From positions 1 to 64,000 of the forward strand of contig LM997412.1 in NCBI GenBank assembly GCA_000952975.1: DNA of 64,000 bases, given 5' to 3'. A program made the position numbers and the translations under genes. How positions within the stretch are numbered: position 1 is the first letter of the stretch; each line of letters opens with the position of its first letter. The notes under the pieces were generated by a model, which did no database searches, was not told the origin of the DNA, and was given only the letters and a program-made list of their open reading frames with translations. The DNA comes from Peptoniphilus sp. ING2-D1G (GTDB lineage: Bacteria; Bacillota; Clostridia; Tissierellales; Peptoniphilaceae). This document shows positions 34,219 to 42,153 of this stretch, piece after piece.

Positions 34219-35400
34219 CTAATTGTCTAATATATTCTTTACCAGTTTCTCCACTTCTTCAAGGCCCTTGACTATATTTTCATAGCTGTTTGCATAGGAC
34301 ATGCGGATGAAATCTCTGCCTCCCTCACCGAATACAGTTCCCGGCACGCAAGCGACCTTTGCTTCGTCAATGAGTCTGTTGCAGAATTCTTCACAGGTTA
34401 TTCCCAGTTTGGAAATATTTATAAAGGAATAAAAAGCTCCCTTAGGACTATTTACGCTTAAACCTTCAATGAAATTTACCTTCTCAACTAAGTAGTCCCT
34501 TCTTCGCTTGTACTCTTTAACCATGTCATTTACTTCTTCTTTTTCTTCGGTCAAAGCCACTACCCCTGCCTTTTGAACGAAGGAAGTTGCACAGGAAGTG
34601 TTGTGTTGGTGAACTTTGTTGAAGGCCTTTATAAAGTGTTCAGGTGCGGCGATATATCCCAATCTCCAACCGGTCATGGAGTAGGCTTTGGAAAATCCGT
34701 TTAAAGTGATGGTTCTTTCTTTCATTCCCGGCATAGAGCCTATGCTTAAATGTTTTGCATCATCATATATAATTCTTTCGTATATTTCGTCTGAAATGAC
34801 CATTAAGTCGTGTTTTTTAGCAAATTCGGCGATTTTTTCAAGTGTTTGTGCAGCCAAAACTCCTCCTGTGGGGTTACTTGGGGAAATTATAACTATTGCC
34901 TTGGTTTTTTCTGAAACTTTTTCTTCCAATTCATCTATATCGATTTGAAAATCATTTTTTTCCAATAGATTATAGGGCACAGGATTTGCCTTGAACAAAA
35001 CAGGCACGTTGATGTAGTTTATCCACCCCGGATCGGGAACGAGCAATTCATCTCCTTCACCCAATATGGTCAAGAGAATATCAAAAACCGCTTCTGAAAG
35101 TCCGGCGGTAATCAGTATTTCATTTTTTTCATAATTCAAACCATTTTCTTTTTTAAGTTTATTTGATACGGCAATTCTCAATTCATCAGTGCCGAAGTTG
35201 GATGTATAAAATACATTTCCTTCTTCAATGCTTTTTATGCAGGCGTCTTTTATGTACTCAGGTGTGTCAAAATCAGGCCTGCCCACTTCAAAGTGATAGA
35301 CTTTTTCTCCTTTTCTCTCCATTTCCAAGGCTTTTTCCATAACTTGTCTTATGCCTGATGGAGCAAGGCTGTTTACGTTTTCAGATATAAAATTTCTCAT
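34219..35400 (-). CDS. Class I pyridoxal-phosphate aminotransferase
   Basis: A 393-aa fold-type I aminotransferase: HFEVGRPDFDTPEYIKDA near residue 35, SPSNPTGGVLAAQTLEKI near 165, SDEIYERIIYDD, and the Schiff-base lysine in LNGFSKAYSMTGWRLGYIAA near 235. The SMTGWRxGY form groups it with aspartate/alanine-type enzymes. The start is at ATG 35400 behind AAGGAGAATATT; a longer frame to 35472 has no ribosome binding site. It leads a two-gene unit with the hydroxyacid dehydrogenase. Confidence 0.88.
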   Translation of the reverse strand: MRNFISENVNSLAPSGIRQVMEKALEMERKGEKVYHFEVGRPDFDTPEYIKDACIKSIEEGNVFYTSNFGTDELRIAVSNKLKKENGLNYEKNEILITAGLSEAVFDILLTILGEGDELLVPDPGWINYINVPVLFKANPVPYNLLEKNDFQIDIDELEEKVSEKTKAIVIISPSNPTGGVLAAQTLEKIAEFAKKHDLMVISDEIYERIIYDDAKHLSIGSMPGMKERTITLNGFSKAYSMTGWRLGYIAAPEHFIKAFNKVHQHNTSCATSFVQKAGVVALTEEKEEVNDMVKEYKRRRDYLVEKVNFIEGLSVNSPKGAFYSFINISKLGITCEEFCNRLIDEAKVACVPGTVFGEGGRDFIRMSYANSYENIVKGLEEVEKLVKNILDN

Positions 35401-35551
35401 AATATTCTCCTTTAAAAAATTAACGTTAGCTCCTAATTGGATAATATCAAAAGAATGCGCTCTTGTCCTCAAGTTTTTTAATTATAATAATATAAGCAAT
35501 TGATTATTTTAAAGCCCTTTTGCGTATATATCCTATAAAAGGAGCGATATT

Positions 35552-35683
35552 ATGAGACTCAGTTGTATTTTGGATATTTTAAAAGAGAGCAAAGAAAAGA
35601 AAAAGAAAGAAGAATTGAAAAAATCAGAAGAAGAAAAGGAACTTGTTGAAGAGTCGCCACAGGAGAAAGAGGAACATTCATAA
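35552..35683 (+). CDS. Small highly charged ORF, 43 codons
   Basis: ATG at 35552 lies 8 nt after AAAGGAG and opens a 43-codon frame. The product begins MRLSCILDILKE and is then almost entirely Lys and Glu, which suggests a short amphipathic head and a charged, possibly coiled, tail. A promoter-like TTGATT (35500-35505) with a TATATA 19 bp on, and a perfect terminator at 35717-35760, give a compact transcription unit. I recognise no family. It could be a genuine small protein or the leader of a small RNA. Confidence 0.5.
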   Translation: MRLSCILDILKESKEKKKKEELKKSEEEKELVEESPQEKEEHS

Positions 35684-35716
35684 GAAAAAGATTATATTAA
35701 TAGAACACAATAAAGT

Positions 35717-35760
35717 AAAAAGTCTTTGATTGCAATCCAACTTGCAATCAAAGACTTTTT
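35717..35760. terminator. Bidirectional terminator
   Basis: A perfect 19-bp stem (35717-35735 with 35742-35760) ends in A5/T5 runs. It serves the small ORF on the plus strand and the PHP gene on the minus strand. Confidence 0.92.
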
Positions 35761-35775
35761 AGATTTTAAAGTGTA

Positions 35776-36504
35776 TTACAATTTATCAATTTTTAAAAAT
35801 TCAAATAATCTTTTTTCGTCTTTATCGAAGTTTATGATCAATTCTTTTGGAAAATTGATCTCTTCAATGAGATTTATTGCGTGGTTAAAATCACCGACAT
35901 AGTAATCGGCATGAGCGTCGCTGCCTATTATCAGCGGATAATTGTACTCCTTTAATAAATTCATCATGATAATCATGTTTTCTTTGGTATTTTCTCTTGT
36001 GGACTTAGAACTTAGGGATTTGCTGTTGAGTTCAAGCAATATGTTTTTATCCATGGCTGCATTTACTACAGCTTTCATGTCCAAGGGATATCTGGAGTCG
36101 TCAGGGTGACCGATTATACGCACTTTTTCCTTGTCCATTGCGCCGATTACAGCGGCTGTGTTTTCTTCAATTGTTCCCGGATCTATGCAAGGGATATGAA
36201 GTGATGCAATTATATAGTCCAAAGGGGTAATAGAAAGTTTTTTAGTCAAGTCTATGGCTCCTGTATAGTCAATTATATTGGCTTCGGCTCCTCTGAGTAG
36301 AGTTATATTTCCGTAATCTCTTTTTAAAATCTTCATATTGTAGAAATATTCATCGCCGGGTGCTCCTGCCATCGCTTTTGTATGGTCGCTTATACCGTAA
36401 AATTTGAGATTTTTTCTCTTGGCTTCTTCTATGTTTTCTTTAATAGTACTGTAAGCGTGACCGCTTGAAATTGAATGAGTGTGCAAATCTACTAATAAAT
36501 CCAT
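35776..36504 (-). CDS. PHP-domain phosphoesterase (YcdX family)
   Basis: A 242-aa metal-dependent phosphatase of the PHP fold. The start is ATG 36504 (MDLLVDLHTHSISSGHAYST) with AAGGTGGG 5 nt upstream; the HTH metal motif is at residues 8-10. Other conserved metal-site motifs are YGISDHTKAM near 38, LRGAEANI near 66, IASLHIP near 94, GHPDDSRYP near 128 and IGSDAHADYYVG near 187. YcdX-type enzymes hydrolyse small phosphate esters; the true substrate is not known. Confidence 0.87.
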   Translation of the reverse strand: MDLLVDLHTHSISSGHAYSTIKENIEEAKRKNLKFYGISDHTKAMAGAPGDEYFYNMKILKRDYGNITLLRGAEANIIDYTGAIDLTKKLSITPLDYIIASLHIPCIDPGTIEENTAAVIGAMDKEKVRIIGHPDDSRYPLDMKAVVNAAMDKNILLELNSKSLSSKSTRENTKENMIIMMNLLKEYNYPLIIGSDAHADYYVGDFNHAINLIEEINFPKELIINFDKDEKRLFEFLKIDKL

Positions 36505-36843
36505 TTTATCCCACCTTGACAATGTTTACTTTTTCACCTTGTTTAAATTCATTATTTTTAATAGTTTCAAAAATATTATATACTAAAAGTCTTTAAGAAT
36601 ATTTAATATCTTGTGACAGTTAATGCAATCTTGTTAATAAACCTTAACAAAAAGATTTACATTTAACATCTAATTGATATAAATTTTCAGTAAAATTAAA
36701 AACGGATTGAAATAATTTTTATATAATTTGATTTTCATTGGAAAAGTCATTGGAAATTGAAAGTTTTATGCGTTGAAAATATGAGGAAATCTATGTTTAG
36801 TAAACAGACAACAAAAAAACAAGATACTAATCTTGTTTTTTTA
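36505..36843. other. Intergenic stretch with promoter-like sequence and terminator
   Basis: This 339-bp gap has no supportable gene. On the plus strand TTTACA (36656-36661), a 16-bp spacer and TATAAA (36678-36683) look like a promoter; about 150 nt further a 13-bp stem terminator lies at 36813-36842 (AAAAAAACAAGAT with its complement, loop ACTA). Together they could bound a small RNA, but the terminator also serves the ATP-grasp gene that ends at 36844 on the minus strand. Confidence 0.4.
36813..36842. terminator. Terminator of the ATP-grasp gene
   Basis: A 13-bp perfect stem with a 4-nt loop and T7/A7 ends lies 1 bp beyond the ATP-grasp stop codon; it can work in both directions. Confidence 0.88.
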
Positions 36844-38016
36844 TTATTTCATAAATTTGTGAGTTATTGCCCATTTAAAGAATGTCAGAGCAGGCATTGG
36901 ATCATCTGCAGCCCAAGTTGATGGGACTTTTTTAAATCTGTAGTTTGATAAAATATCGCTTAAGGTCATTTGACCTGTGGAAAGATAAGCTTTAATTGCG
37001 GAGATATCTTCATATAGGTATTTCCAATAGACTTCTTTATTTGAAGTTATTTTTGCACCGTAATACTCCTCTCCTATGGAATCCAAGAAGTACATCATCG
37101 GGGTGTTCATGCCCATAAAACAATGAAGTTCGGTGAAATTTACGAATCTCACATTTACTTCCACCAGATATATTACGTCGTTTCGTTCATCTCTTTTCAG
37201 CTCCACTTCGGCAAATCCCCTATAGCCTACTTTTTTAAAAAGAGGAACGCATATGTCGTAGAGTTCCGGAATGTATTCTTGTTTTGCATAGGTGCTTGCA
37301 CCGAAATTTATGGGCCATTGTCTTATTTTTGAAGTGGTGAGATAGCTTACGGCTTCACCTTTTTTATCCATGTATACATCGAAGGAATAGCAGTTTGATT
37401 CGGGACCCATGATGATTTTTTGAACGAATACCTCCTGCCCGTCTCTTTTGCACATTTCTATTTTCTCCATTAATTCTTCTTCATCATGAATGCGAAAGAC
37501 CTTCGATCTGTACTTGTTGACAAAGGGCATGGAGTCCTTGGGCTTGACTATACAGGGATATCCTATCTCGTTGTTGACCCTAAAGATGAGATTTTCATCG
37601 TCCATGGGTATTATTTCCGGAGTTTTAATTCCCAGAGGTTCTGTAAATTCAAGAAGAGATTGCTTATCCATCAATTTTTTTTGCAGACCTTTTTTATCGT
37701 TGGGCCACAGGTAGTAATTTTTAAGCTCATCGTAGTTATCTTCCATAAATTCCACATATAAATCCGCTGTGGGAAAAAGGACGGGTTTATAAGCTTGTTT
37801 TTTTGCGTAATTTATCAAAAATTCCACCAGTTCTTTTTCCTGTTTTTGGTAATGAGGTGCAATCAATCTCTCCCTTACATATTTTGAAACGCCGTAATTG
37901 TGATCTTCATAATCTACCGTTGTGACGCTCACGCCCTTGCGACCTAAGTTTCTGACGACGGAAAGCCCTATATAGTAATTTGTACCTAAGACTACAGCCT
38001 TGTGTTTGTATCTCAT
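36844..38016 (-). CDS. ATP-grasp ligase, D-aspartate ligase-like
   Basis: A 390-aa ATP-grasp enzyme that would join a carboxylate to an amine through an acyl-phosphate. The N-terminal part AVVLGTNYYIGLSVVRNLGR resembles a Rossmann-like pre-ATP-grasp domain, GYPCIVKPKDSMPFV near residue 165 is the ATP-binding lysine region, and VYLVEVNVRF-type sequence (YLVEVNVRFVNFTEL near 300) holds the metal-binding Glu and Asn. It recalls D-aspartate ligases of peptidoglycan cross-bridges, but substrate specificity is a guess. ATG 38016 is chosen over GTG 38025, which is part of the GGAGTG ribosome binding site. Confidence 0.75.
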   Translation of the reverse strand: MRYKHKAVVLGTNYYIGLSVVRNLGRKGVSVTTVDYEDHNYGVSKYVRERLIAPHYQKQEKELVEFLINYAKKQAYKPVLFPTADLYVEFMEDNYDELKNYYLWPNDKKGLQKKLMDKQSLLEFTEPLGIKTPEIIPMDDENLIFRVNNEIGYPCIVKPKDSMPFVNKYRSKVFRIHDEEELMEKIEMCKRDGQEVFVQKIIMGPESNCYSFDVYMDKKGEAVSYLTTSKIRQWPINFGASTYAKQEYIPELYDICVPLFKKVGYRGFAEVELKRDERNDVIYLVEVNVRFVNFTELHCFMGMNTPMMYFLDSIGEEYYGAKITSNKEVYWKYLYEDISAIKAYLSTGQMTLSDILSNYRFKKVPSTWAADDPMPALTFFKWAITHKFMK

Positions 38017-38080
38017 AAATTTCACTCCAGTTTATAAATATGTATTATTATACCATTTTTAAGCATAAAAGTTATTTTTA

Positions 38081-38110
38081 TTGATAAATGGATATTATTA
38101 TTAATAGAAT
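38081..38110 (+). promoter_or_regulatory. Promoter of tpx
   Basis: TTGATA (38081-38086), an 18-bp spacer and TAGAAT (38105-38110) lie 24 bp before the start codon, followed by an AAGGAGG ribosome binding site. No PerR-type palindrome is evident. Confidence 0.65.
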
Positions 38111-38134
38111 TATACTATTATAAGGAGGAAATTT

Positions 38135-38635
38135 ATGAATATAAAATTCGGCGGAACAGAGATGAAATTGGAAGGAACCCAAGTTGCTGCGGGAGAAAGA
38201 GCGGAGGATTTTGTGGCTGTAAAAAACGATTTATCTCCTTTTAAATCCGAGGATTACAGGGGAAAAATCAAAGTTTATTCCGTAGTCCCCTCAATAGATA
38301 CCGGAGTTTGTTCTCTGCAGGCGAGAACATTTAACGAAGAAGCGACGGAGCTTGGAGATGATGTGGTAGTTATAACCATATCCAACGATCTCCCCTTTGC
38401 ACAAAAGAGATTTTGCGCTGTGGAAGGGATTGAAAACTCCATGATAATTTCCGATTACAGAGATCATGATTTCGGTTTAAAATACGGATTTTTAATTGAA
38501 AATTTGAAACTTTTGACAAGAGGAGTAGTAGTTGTGGACAGAGATGATAAAATCGAATATGTCGAGTATGTGGAAGAAGCAACTCATGAGGTCGATTTTA
38601 ATGCGGCCTTTGAAGCTGTGAAGAAGTTGATATGA
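38135..38635 (+). CDS. tpx: Thiol peroxidase (Tpx, atypical 2-Cys peroxiredoxin)
   Basis: Reduces hydroperoxides using a peroxidatic cysteine and intramolecular disulfide. The 166-aa protein has the Tpx layout: peroxidatic Cys59 in PSIDTGVCSLQARTFN and resolving Cys94 in FAQKRFCAVEGIENS, matching the spacing of E. coli Tpx (61 and 95). The usual TSVC is TGVC here. It heads a three-gene overlapping unit with a nicotinamidase-like gene and rlmH, each overlapping by 4 bp. Confidence 0.94.
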   Translation: MNIKFGGTEMKLEGTQVAAGERAEDFVAVKNDLSPFKSEDYRGKIKVYSVVPSIDTGVCSLQARTFNEEATELGDDVVVITISNDLPFAQKRFCAVEGIENSMIISDYRDHDFGLKYGFLIENLKLLTRGVVVVDRDDKIEYVEYVEEATHEVDFNAAFEAVKKLI

Positions 38636-39186
38636 TGAAGACTTTAATAGTAGTTGATGCACAAAGGGATTTTATAGATGGCAGCCTTGCATGTGAAAAT
38701 TCAGAAAATGCCATTGAAAATATCGTAAATAAAATAAATGAGGAAGATTTTGACGCAGTTGTATATTCCATGGACGCCCACAGCCCGGAAAACAAATCTT
38801 TTAAAGTAAACGGCGGAATTTGGCCCATTCACTGTGTTGATGGAGAAGAAGGAAGCGAGCTTTCTTTAAAATTCAATGAAATAGAAAATCCAAAATTCAG
38901 ACCTGATTCCTCAAATGTCTACAAAAAGGGCAAAGATGACGAAGTGGAAGAATATTCGGCCTATTATGCAAAAAACGATGCCGGAGAATCCATTTCCGAT
39001 TTGGAATCTGATGAATTTGTAGTTTGTGGACTTGCCAGCGAATACTGTGTAAGAGAAACTATTTTGGAATTAAAAAACAACGACAAAAAAGCTAAGATGT
39101 TTTTAGATGGAGTGGGATATGTGGATAAAGAGGATCACTTTAAGAACATCGAAGAATTAAAAAATATGGGAATAGAGATAATTTGA
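38632..39186 (+). CDS. pncA: Nicotinamidase-like cysteine hydrolase (isochorismatase superfamily)
   Basis: Probably converts nicotinamide to nicotinate for NAD salvage. The 184-aa protein shows the full nicotinamidase site: Asp9 in VVDAQRDF, metal ligands in MDAHSPEN (Asp48, His50) and WPIHC (His67), Lys99 in VYKKGKD followed by EEYSAYYA, and nucleophile Cys139 in CGLASEYCVRET. Its start overlaps the tpx stop by 4 bp; a second ATG at 38635 is an equally possible start. Substrate assignment is good by motif but other amides are possible. Confidence 0.85.
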   Translation: MMKTLIVVDAQRDFIDGSLACENSENAIENIVNKINEEDFDAVVYSMDAHSPENKSFKVNGGIWPIHCVDGEEGSELSLKFNEIENPKFRPDSSNVYKKGKDDEVEEYSAYYAKNDAGESISDLESDEFVVCGLASEYCVRETILELKNNDKKAKMFLDGVGYVDKEDHFKNIEELKNMGIEII

Positions 39187-39659
39187 ACGTAAATATTTTA
39201 GCGGTGGGAAAAGTTAAGGAAAAGTATATAAAGGACGGGATCGGCGAATTTATTAAAAGATTGTCCTCTCATTGCAATACCTCCATCATTGAAGTGGCAG
39301 ATGAGAGTGCGCCGGAGAATCTCTCACAGAGGGACGAAGAGAACATCAAAGCCAAAGAAGCGGAAAAGCTCGGCAGATACATCAAGGGGGGATACACCAT
39401 AGCCCTCGACATCAACGGGAAAAAATTCACCTCGGAGTCCTTTGCCCACAAGCTAAAGGACATCATGCTTGAAGGAAACTCCACTGTGAATTTTATAATA
39501 GGAGGATCCTTGGGTTTGTCCGATGAAATATTAAGCCTTGCCGATTTAAGGCTTTCCTTTTCGGATATGACTTTCCCCCACCAGCTTATGAGGTTGATAC
39601 TAATTGAACAAATCTACAGGGCCTTTAGAATAATAAATAATTTTCCCTACCATAAATAG
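39183..39659 (+). CDS. rlmH: 23S rRNA (pseudouridine-1915-N3)-methyltransferase RlmH
   Basis: SPOUT-class methyltransferase that modifies helix 69 of 23S rRNA. The 158-aa length is standard. The knot motifs are visible: ALDINGKKFTSESFAHKL near residue 72, NFIIGGSLGLSDEIL near 103 and the C-terminal MTFPHQLMRLILIEQIYRA and NFPYHK. Translation starts at TTG 39183, overlapping the previous stop by 4 bp. The gene is origin-proximal, as in many Firmicutes. Its 3' end is intact and no SCC-like insertion follows. Confidence 0.95.
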   Translation: MNVNILAVGKVKEKYIKDGIGEFIKRLSSHCNTSIIEVADESAPENLSQRDEENIKAKEAEKLGRYIKGGYTIALDINGKKFTSESFAHKLKDIMLEGNSTVNFIIGGSLGLSDEILSLADLRLSFSDMTFPHQLMRLILIEQIYRAFRIINNFPYHK

Positions 39660-39660
39660 A

Positions 39661-39710
39661 AAAAGCACGATACTCCCATTGAAATAAATGGTTTTATCGT
39701 GCTTTATTTT
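39661..39710. terminator. Terminator between rlmH and the CPA2 antiporter gene
   Basis: An outer stem AAAGCACGATA/TATCGTGCTTT and an inner CCATT/AATGG stem, followed by TATTTTTAAT. It can act for both converging genes. Confidence 0.85.
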
Positions 39711-39716
39711 TAATAT

Positions 39717-40886
39717 TTAATTTTCTATACAACCGGCTTTTTTAAGAGCTATTTTTGCCAATAAGGGCCCTACTAATTCATAGATAATAGTCGCTCCCAG
39801 TATTATTGTTCGTATCATCGATCCGTGAGGATCGGGGATTTTTTGACTGGCTATCAAACTCAGTCCTATGGCGACTCCCGCCTGAGGGATAAGAGTAAGA
39901 CCGAGATATTTTTGTATATCCTTGGACATCCCCGTGATTTTTGCAGAGGAGTAGGCTCCTATGTACTTGCCCAGAGCTCTGCCTACGACATAGAAAATTC
40001 CTATGACTCCTACGGTTTTAAGACTTGAAAGATTTAAATCCGCCCCTGAAAGCACAAAAAAGCACATGAATATAGGCGGTGTCAATCTGTCTATTAAATC
40101 CGAATATCTCCTTGATACATTGCCAAGATTTGCTATTATCACCGATGTGGACATCAATGTCAACAGACTTGAGAGTCCGTATATATTTGATATTGAAGCC
40201 AATAAGAAAATAGTAGCTATTGTAAAGGATAAAAGTTCATTTTCAGATCTTATTTTTTTTGATATGAAGGAAAAGGCAATTCCTCCCATAATCCCTATGA
40301 CTATTGATAAAATTATTTCAAAAATCGGCAATCCGAACATCGTAAGAAAATTCAAATCCCCACCCTCAAGGAGATTGACCGAAATGGAAGATGCAATTCC
40401 GAAAACTATGATACATACTGCATCATCAAGAGCCACAACAGGCAACAAAACATTTACCAGATCTCCTTTTGCTTTGTATTCTCTTATTACCATCAATGTG
40501 GCGGCAGGTGCCGTTGCACAGGCTATACTCGCCAAGGTCAAAGAGAAGGGCACATCCATTCCCGATAAAATCAGAGTCCCCAAAAGGACAACAAAAAAAG
40601 CGCCCAGAGCTTCAAATAGTGTTATAAGTACTATTTTATTTCCAAGGTTTTTTAAGACTGAAAATTTCATTTCAGAGCCTATGGAAAAAGCTATAAAACT
40701 AAGCGCTACGTCACTTACGACATTTAAAGATTTCACTCCCTCGGGACTTATCAGTCCCAATACCGAGGGGCCGATGATTATTCCTCCTATTAAAAACCCT
40801 GTGACTTCAGGAAATTTAATCTTGGAAAAAATACGCCCGAAAATCATTCCGCTAAATAGTAAAACAGCAATATAAAATAAATTCAT
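39717..40886 (-). CDS. Cation:proton antiporter, CPA2 (KefB-like) family
   Basis: A 389-aa, roughly twelve-helix monovalent cation/proton exchanger. Features include FPEVTGFLIGGIIIGPSVLG near residue 28, the paired VVALDDAVCIIVFG motif with the ion-binding aspartates near 150, and a late GVAIGLSLIA helix. It lacks the C-terminal RCK/TrkA-N domain that regulates many KefB proteins. Instead it is preceded by, and overlaps by 1 bp (TAATG), a PII-like gene, suggesting regulation by a separate soluble protein. Confidence 0.88.
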   Translation of the reverse strand: MNLFYIAVLLFSGMIFGRIFSKIKFPEVTGFLIGGIIIGPSVLGLISPEGVKSLNVVSDVALSFIAFSIGSEMKFSVLKNLGNKIVLITLFEALGAFFVVLLGTLILSGMDVPFSLTLASIACATAPAATLMVIREYKAKGDLVNVLLPVVALDDAVCIIVFGIASSISVNLLEGGDLNFLTMFGLPIFEIILSIVIGIMGGIAFSFISKKIRSENELLSFTIATIFLLASISNIYGLSSLLTLMSTSVIIANLGNVSRRYSDLIDRLTPPIFMCFFVLSGADLNLSSLKTVGVIGIFYVVGRALGKYIGAYSSAKITGMSKDIQKYLGLTLIPQAGVAIGLSLIASQKIPDPHGSMIRTIILGATIIYELVGPLLAKIALKKAGCIEN

Positions 40887-41221
40887 TATTTTGTCAGTCC
40901 CTCGATTTCGCTGATGGGAAAACTAAACATAATTCCCACATTTTCTTGACCTAAATCGCCAACTACTTTTCTCACACATTCTTTAGCCAACTGCAGTCTA
41001 TCTTCCTTTAGTATTAAAAATATCGTTTTATTGTAAGGTCTTCCGCCGCTTAGCATATTCCTCAAATAGGCATAGCTTCCTCCGATTGAACGCTCCGCCA
41101 TTGTCTGCGCCATTCCCATACTCTCGAGAATCGTTCCGCCTCTGAATCCATTTTTGTCGAATTCAATCAAAAGGTTGTTGACATGTTTTTCGTGATTTAA
41201 AACTATAAATAAAGCTTCCAT
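40886..41221 (-). CDS. PII-like signal protein associated with the antiporter
   Basis: A 111-aa protein with the size and beta-alpha-beta arrangement of PII proteins: a first strand MEALFIVLNHEK, GFRGGTILESMG at the strand before the T-loop, a central variable loop (MAERSIGGSYAYLRNMLSGG) and the terminal GIMFSFPISEIEGL resembling the PII C-terminal strand. The uridylylation tyrosine motif of GlnB is absent. PII-like proteins bind nucleotides and control partner transporters, and the 1-bp overlap with the antiporter gene supports that role. Assignment is by pattern, not by search. Confidence 0.65.
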   Translation of the reverse strand: MEALFIVLNHEKHVNNLLIEFDKNGFRGGTILESMGMAQTMAERSIGGSYAYLRNMLSGGRPYNKTIFLILKEDRLQLAKECVRKVVGDLGQENVGIMFSFPISEIEGLTK

Positions 41222-41283
41222 ATTTTCCTCCTTAAACTTATTTTATTCCAAATAAAAATAATATCAAGTTTTCTTACGCAAAA

Positions 41284-41931
41284 CTAATCGCTTTTTAAAT
41301 TTGAAAAAAGTAAAATTATAAAAAATTGAAATAGCGCAAAGGTGCCGATTAAATAATAATCATTGGTATTAAACCCTGCGATTATACTTCTCAACATCGA
41401 GGGCAATATAAAGATATCCCAAGAATTCAGCCTTAAAAAACGACCCACATAAATCGCAAAGCCACTTATGGCAGACATGAAGATCAAGATGAAAAAACTT
41501 GCAATTTTATATCCGTAACACTTTATAGTCTTTAGTATGTTTATAAAAGTCTCATAACTCAGCACCATGGACAATGTGATCATGCCTACATCAACTACCA
41601 GCTTTATCCAATATATGTAGTCCATGTTATAGACTGCGGCTCCCGAAGACATGGTATAGTACTCCGACGTTTTTATGTGAATGTAGTCGGTGAACATATA
41701 AAGAGTGTTGGGAAAAAATATCACAGTTATAAAAGTAGCTATAAAGGTCAGTAAAAAGTGTTTCTTTACAGTGGCAAATCCGCTGGATATATAGGCTATT
41801 AAGCTTAGACCCGCATTGAAAATCAAGTACCTTCTATTTAAGTTAAAGTAAATTATCAGAGCGCTTATTAAAATATAGAATATTATGTATATCAATATTT
41901 TTTTTAAATTGTTAACTAAAGATTTGTTCAT
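41284..41931 (-). CDS. DUF1361 family integral membrane protein
   Basis: The 215-aa protein has six predicted transmembrane segments and the DUF1361 signatures FFPNTLYMFTDYIHI near residue 75 and SGFAIYVGRFLRLNSWDIF near 158. The function of the family is unknown. ATG 41931 is chosen over TTG 41937, since AAGGAG ends directly before the TTG and lies 6 nt from the ATG. The gene has its own short unit between the antiporter pair and the ABC exporter genes. Confidence 0.83.
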   Translation of the reverse strand: MNKSLVNNLKKILIYIIFYILISALIIYFNLNRRYLIFNAGLSLIAYISSGFATVKKHFLLTFIATFITVIFFPNTLYMFTDYIHIKTSEYYTMSSGAAVYNMDYIYWIKLVVDVGMITLSMVLSYETFINILKTIKCYGYKIASFFILIFMSAISGFAIYVGRFLRLNSWDIFILPSMLRSIIAGFNTNDYYLIGTFALFQFFIILLFSNLKSD

Positions 41932-42017
41932 ATCCAACTCCTTTAAGTATATTTTAGAGATTTAAGAGGATATAGTCAATAAAAGAAAGAGTTCTTTAAC
42001 TGGGCTCCAAAATCTTG

Positions 42018-42127
42018 GAAAACCAACTTGTTAAACTAAACATCTGAAAAAATCTAAAATTTCAAATTGAAGAATTTCTTTAGAAATTTTAGATTTTTAC
42101 AGTAGTTTATTGTGCAAGTTGGTTTTC
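42018..42127. repeat. Long three-part hairpin, MITE-like or extended terminator
   Basis: A 110-bp imperfect palindrome: 13-bp outer arms GAAAACCAACTTG (42018-42030) with 42115-42127, a 6-bp middle stem TAAACT/AGTTTA, and a 16-bp inner stem (42048-42063 with 42083-42098) with A5/T5 ends. The inner part is a good terminator for the ABC exporter genes on the minus strand. AGAGTTCTTTAA occurs on both sides (41988-41999 and 42146-42157) as a direct repeat, the right one overlapping the ABC stop codon. Confidence 0.7.
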
Positions 42128-42153
42128 TACTTTATCAAAAGTCTCAGAGTTCT

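Noticed and set aside
36750-36920. Possible 46-codon frame starting near 36781
   Set aside because: It runs through the terminator and antisense into the ATP-grasp gene, with no ribosome binding site.
39600-39720. SCC-type insertion at the rlmH 3' end
   Set aside because: rlmH is known as an integration site in staphylococci, but here the gene is followed at once by a terminator and an ordinary antiporter gene, with no recombinase or repeat.
40003-40875. 290-codon frame antisense to the CPA2 antiporter
   Set aside because: The antisense frame is a by-product of codon bias in the antiporter gene; the antiporter has clear family motifs and a coupled partner gene.
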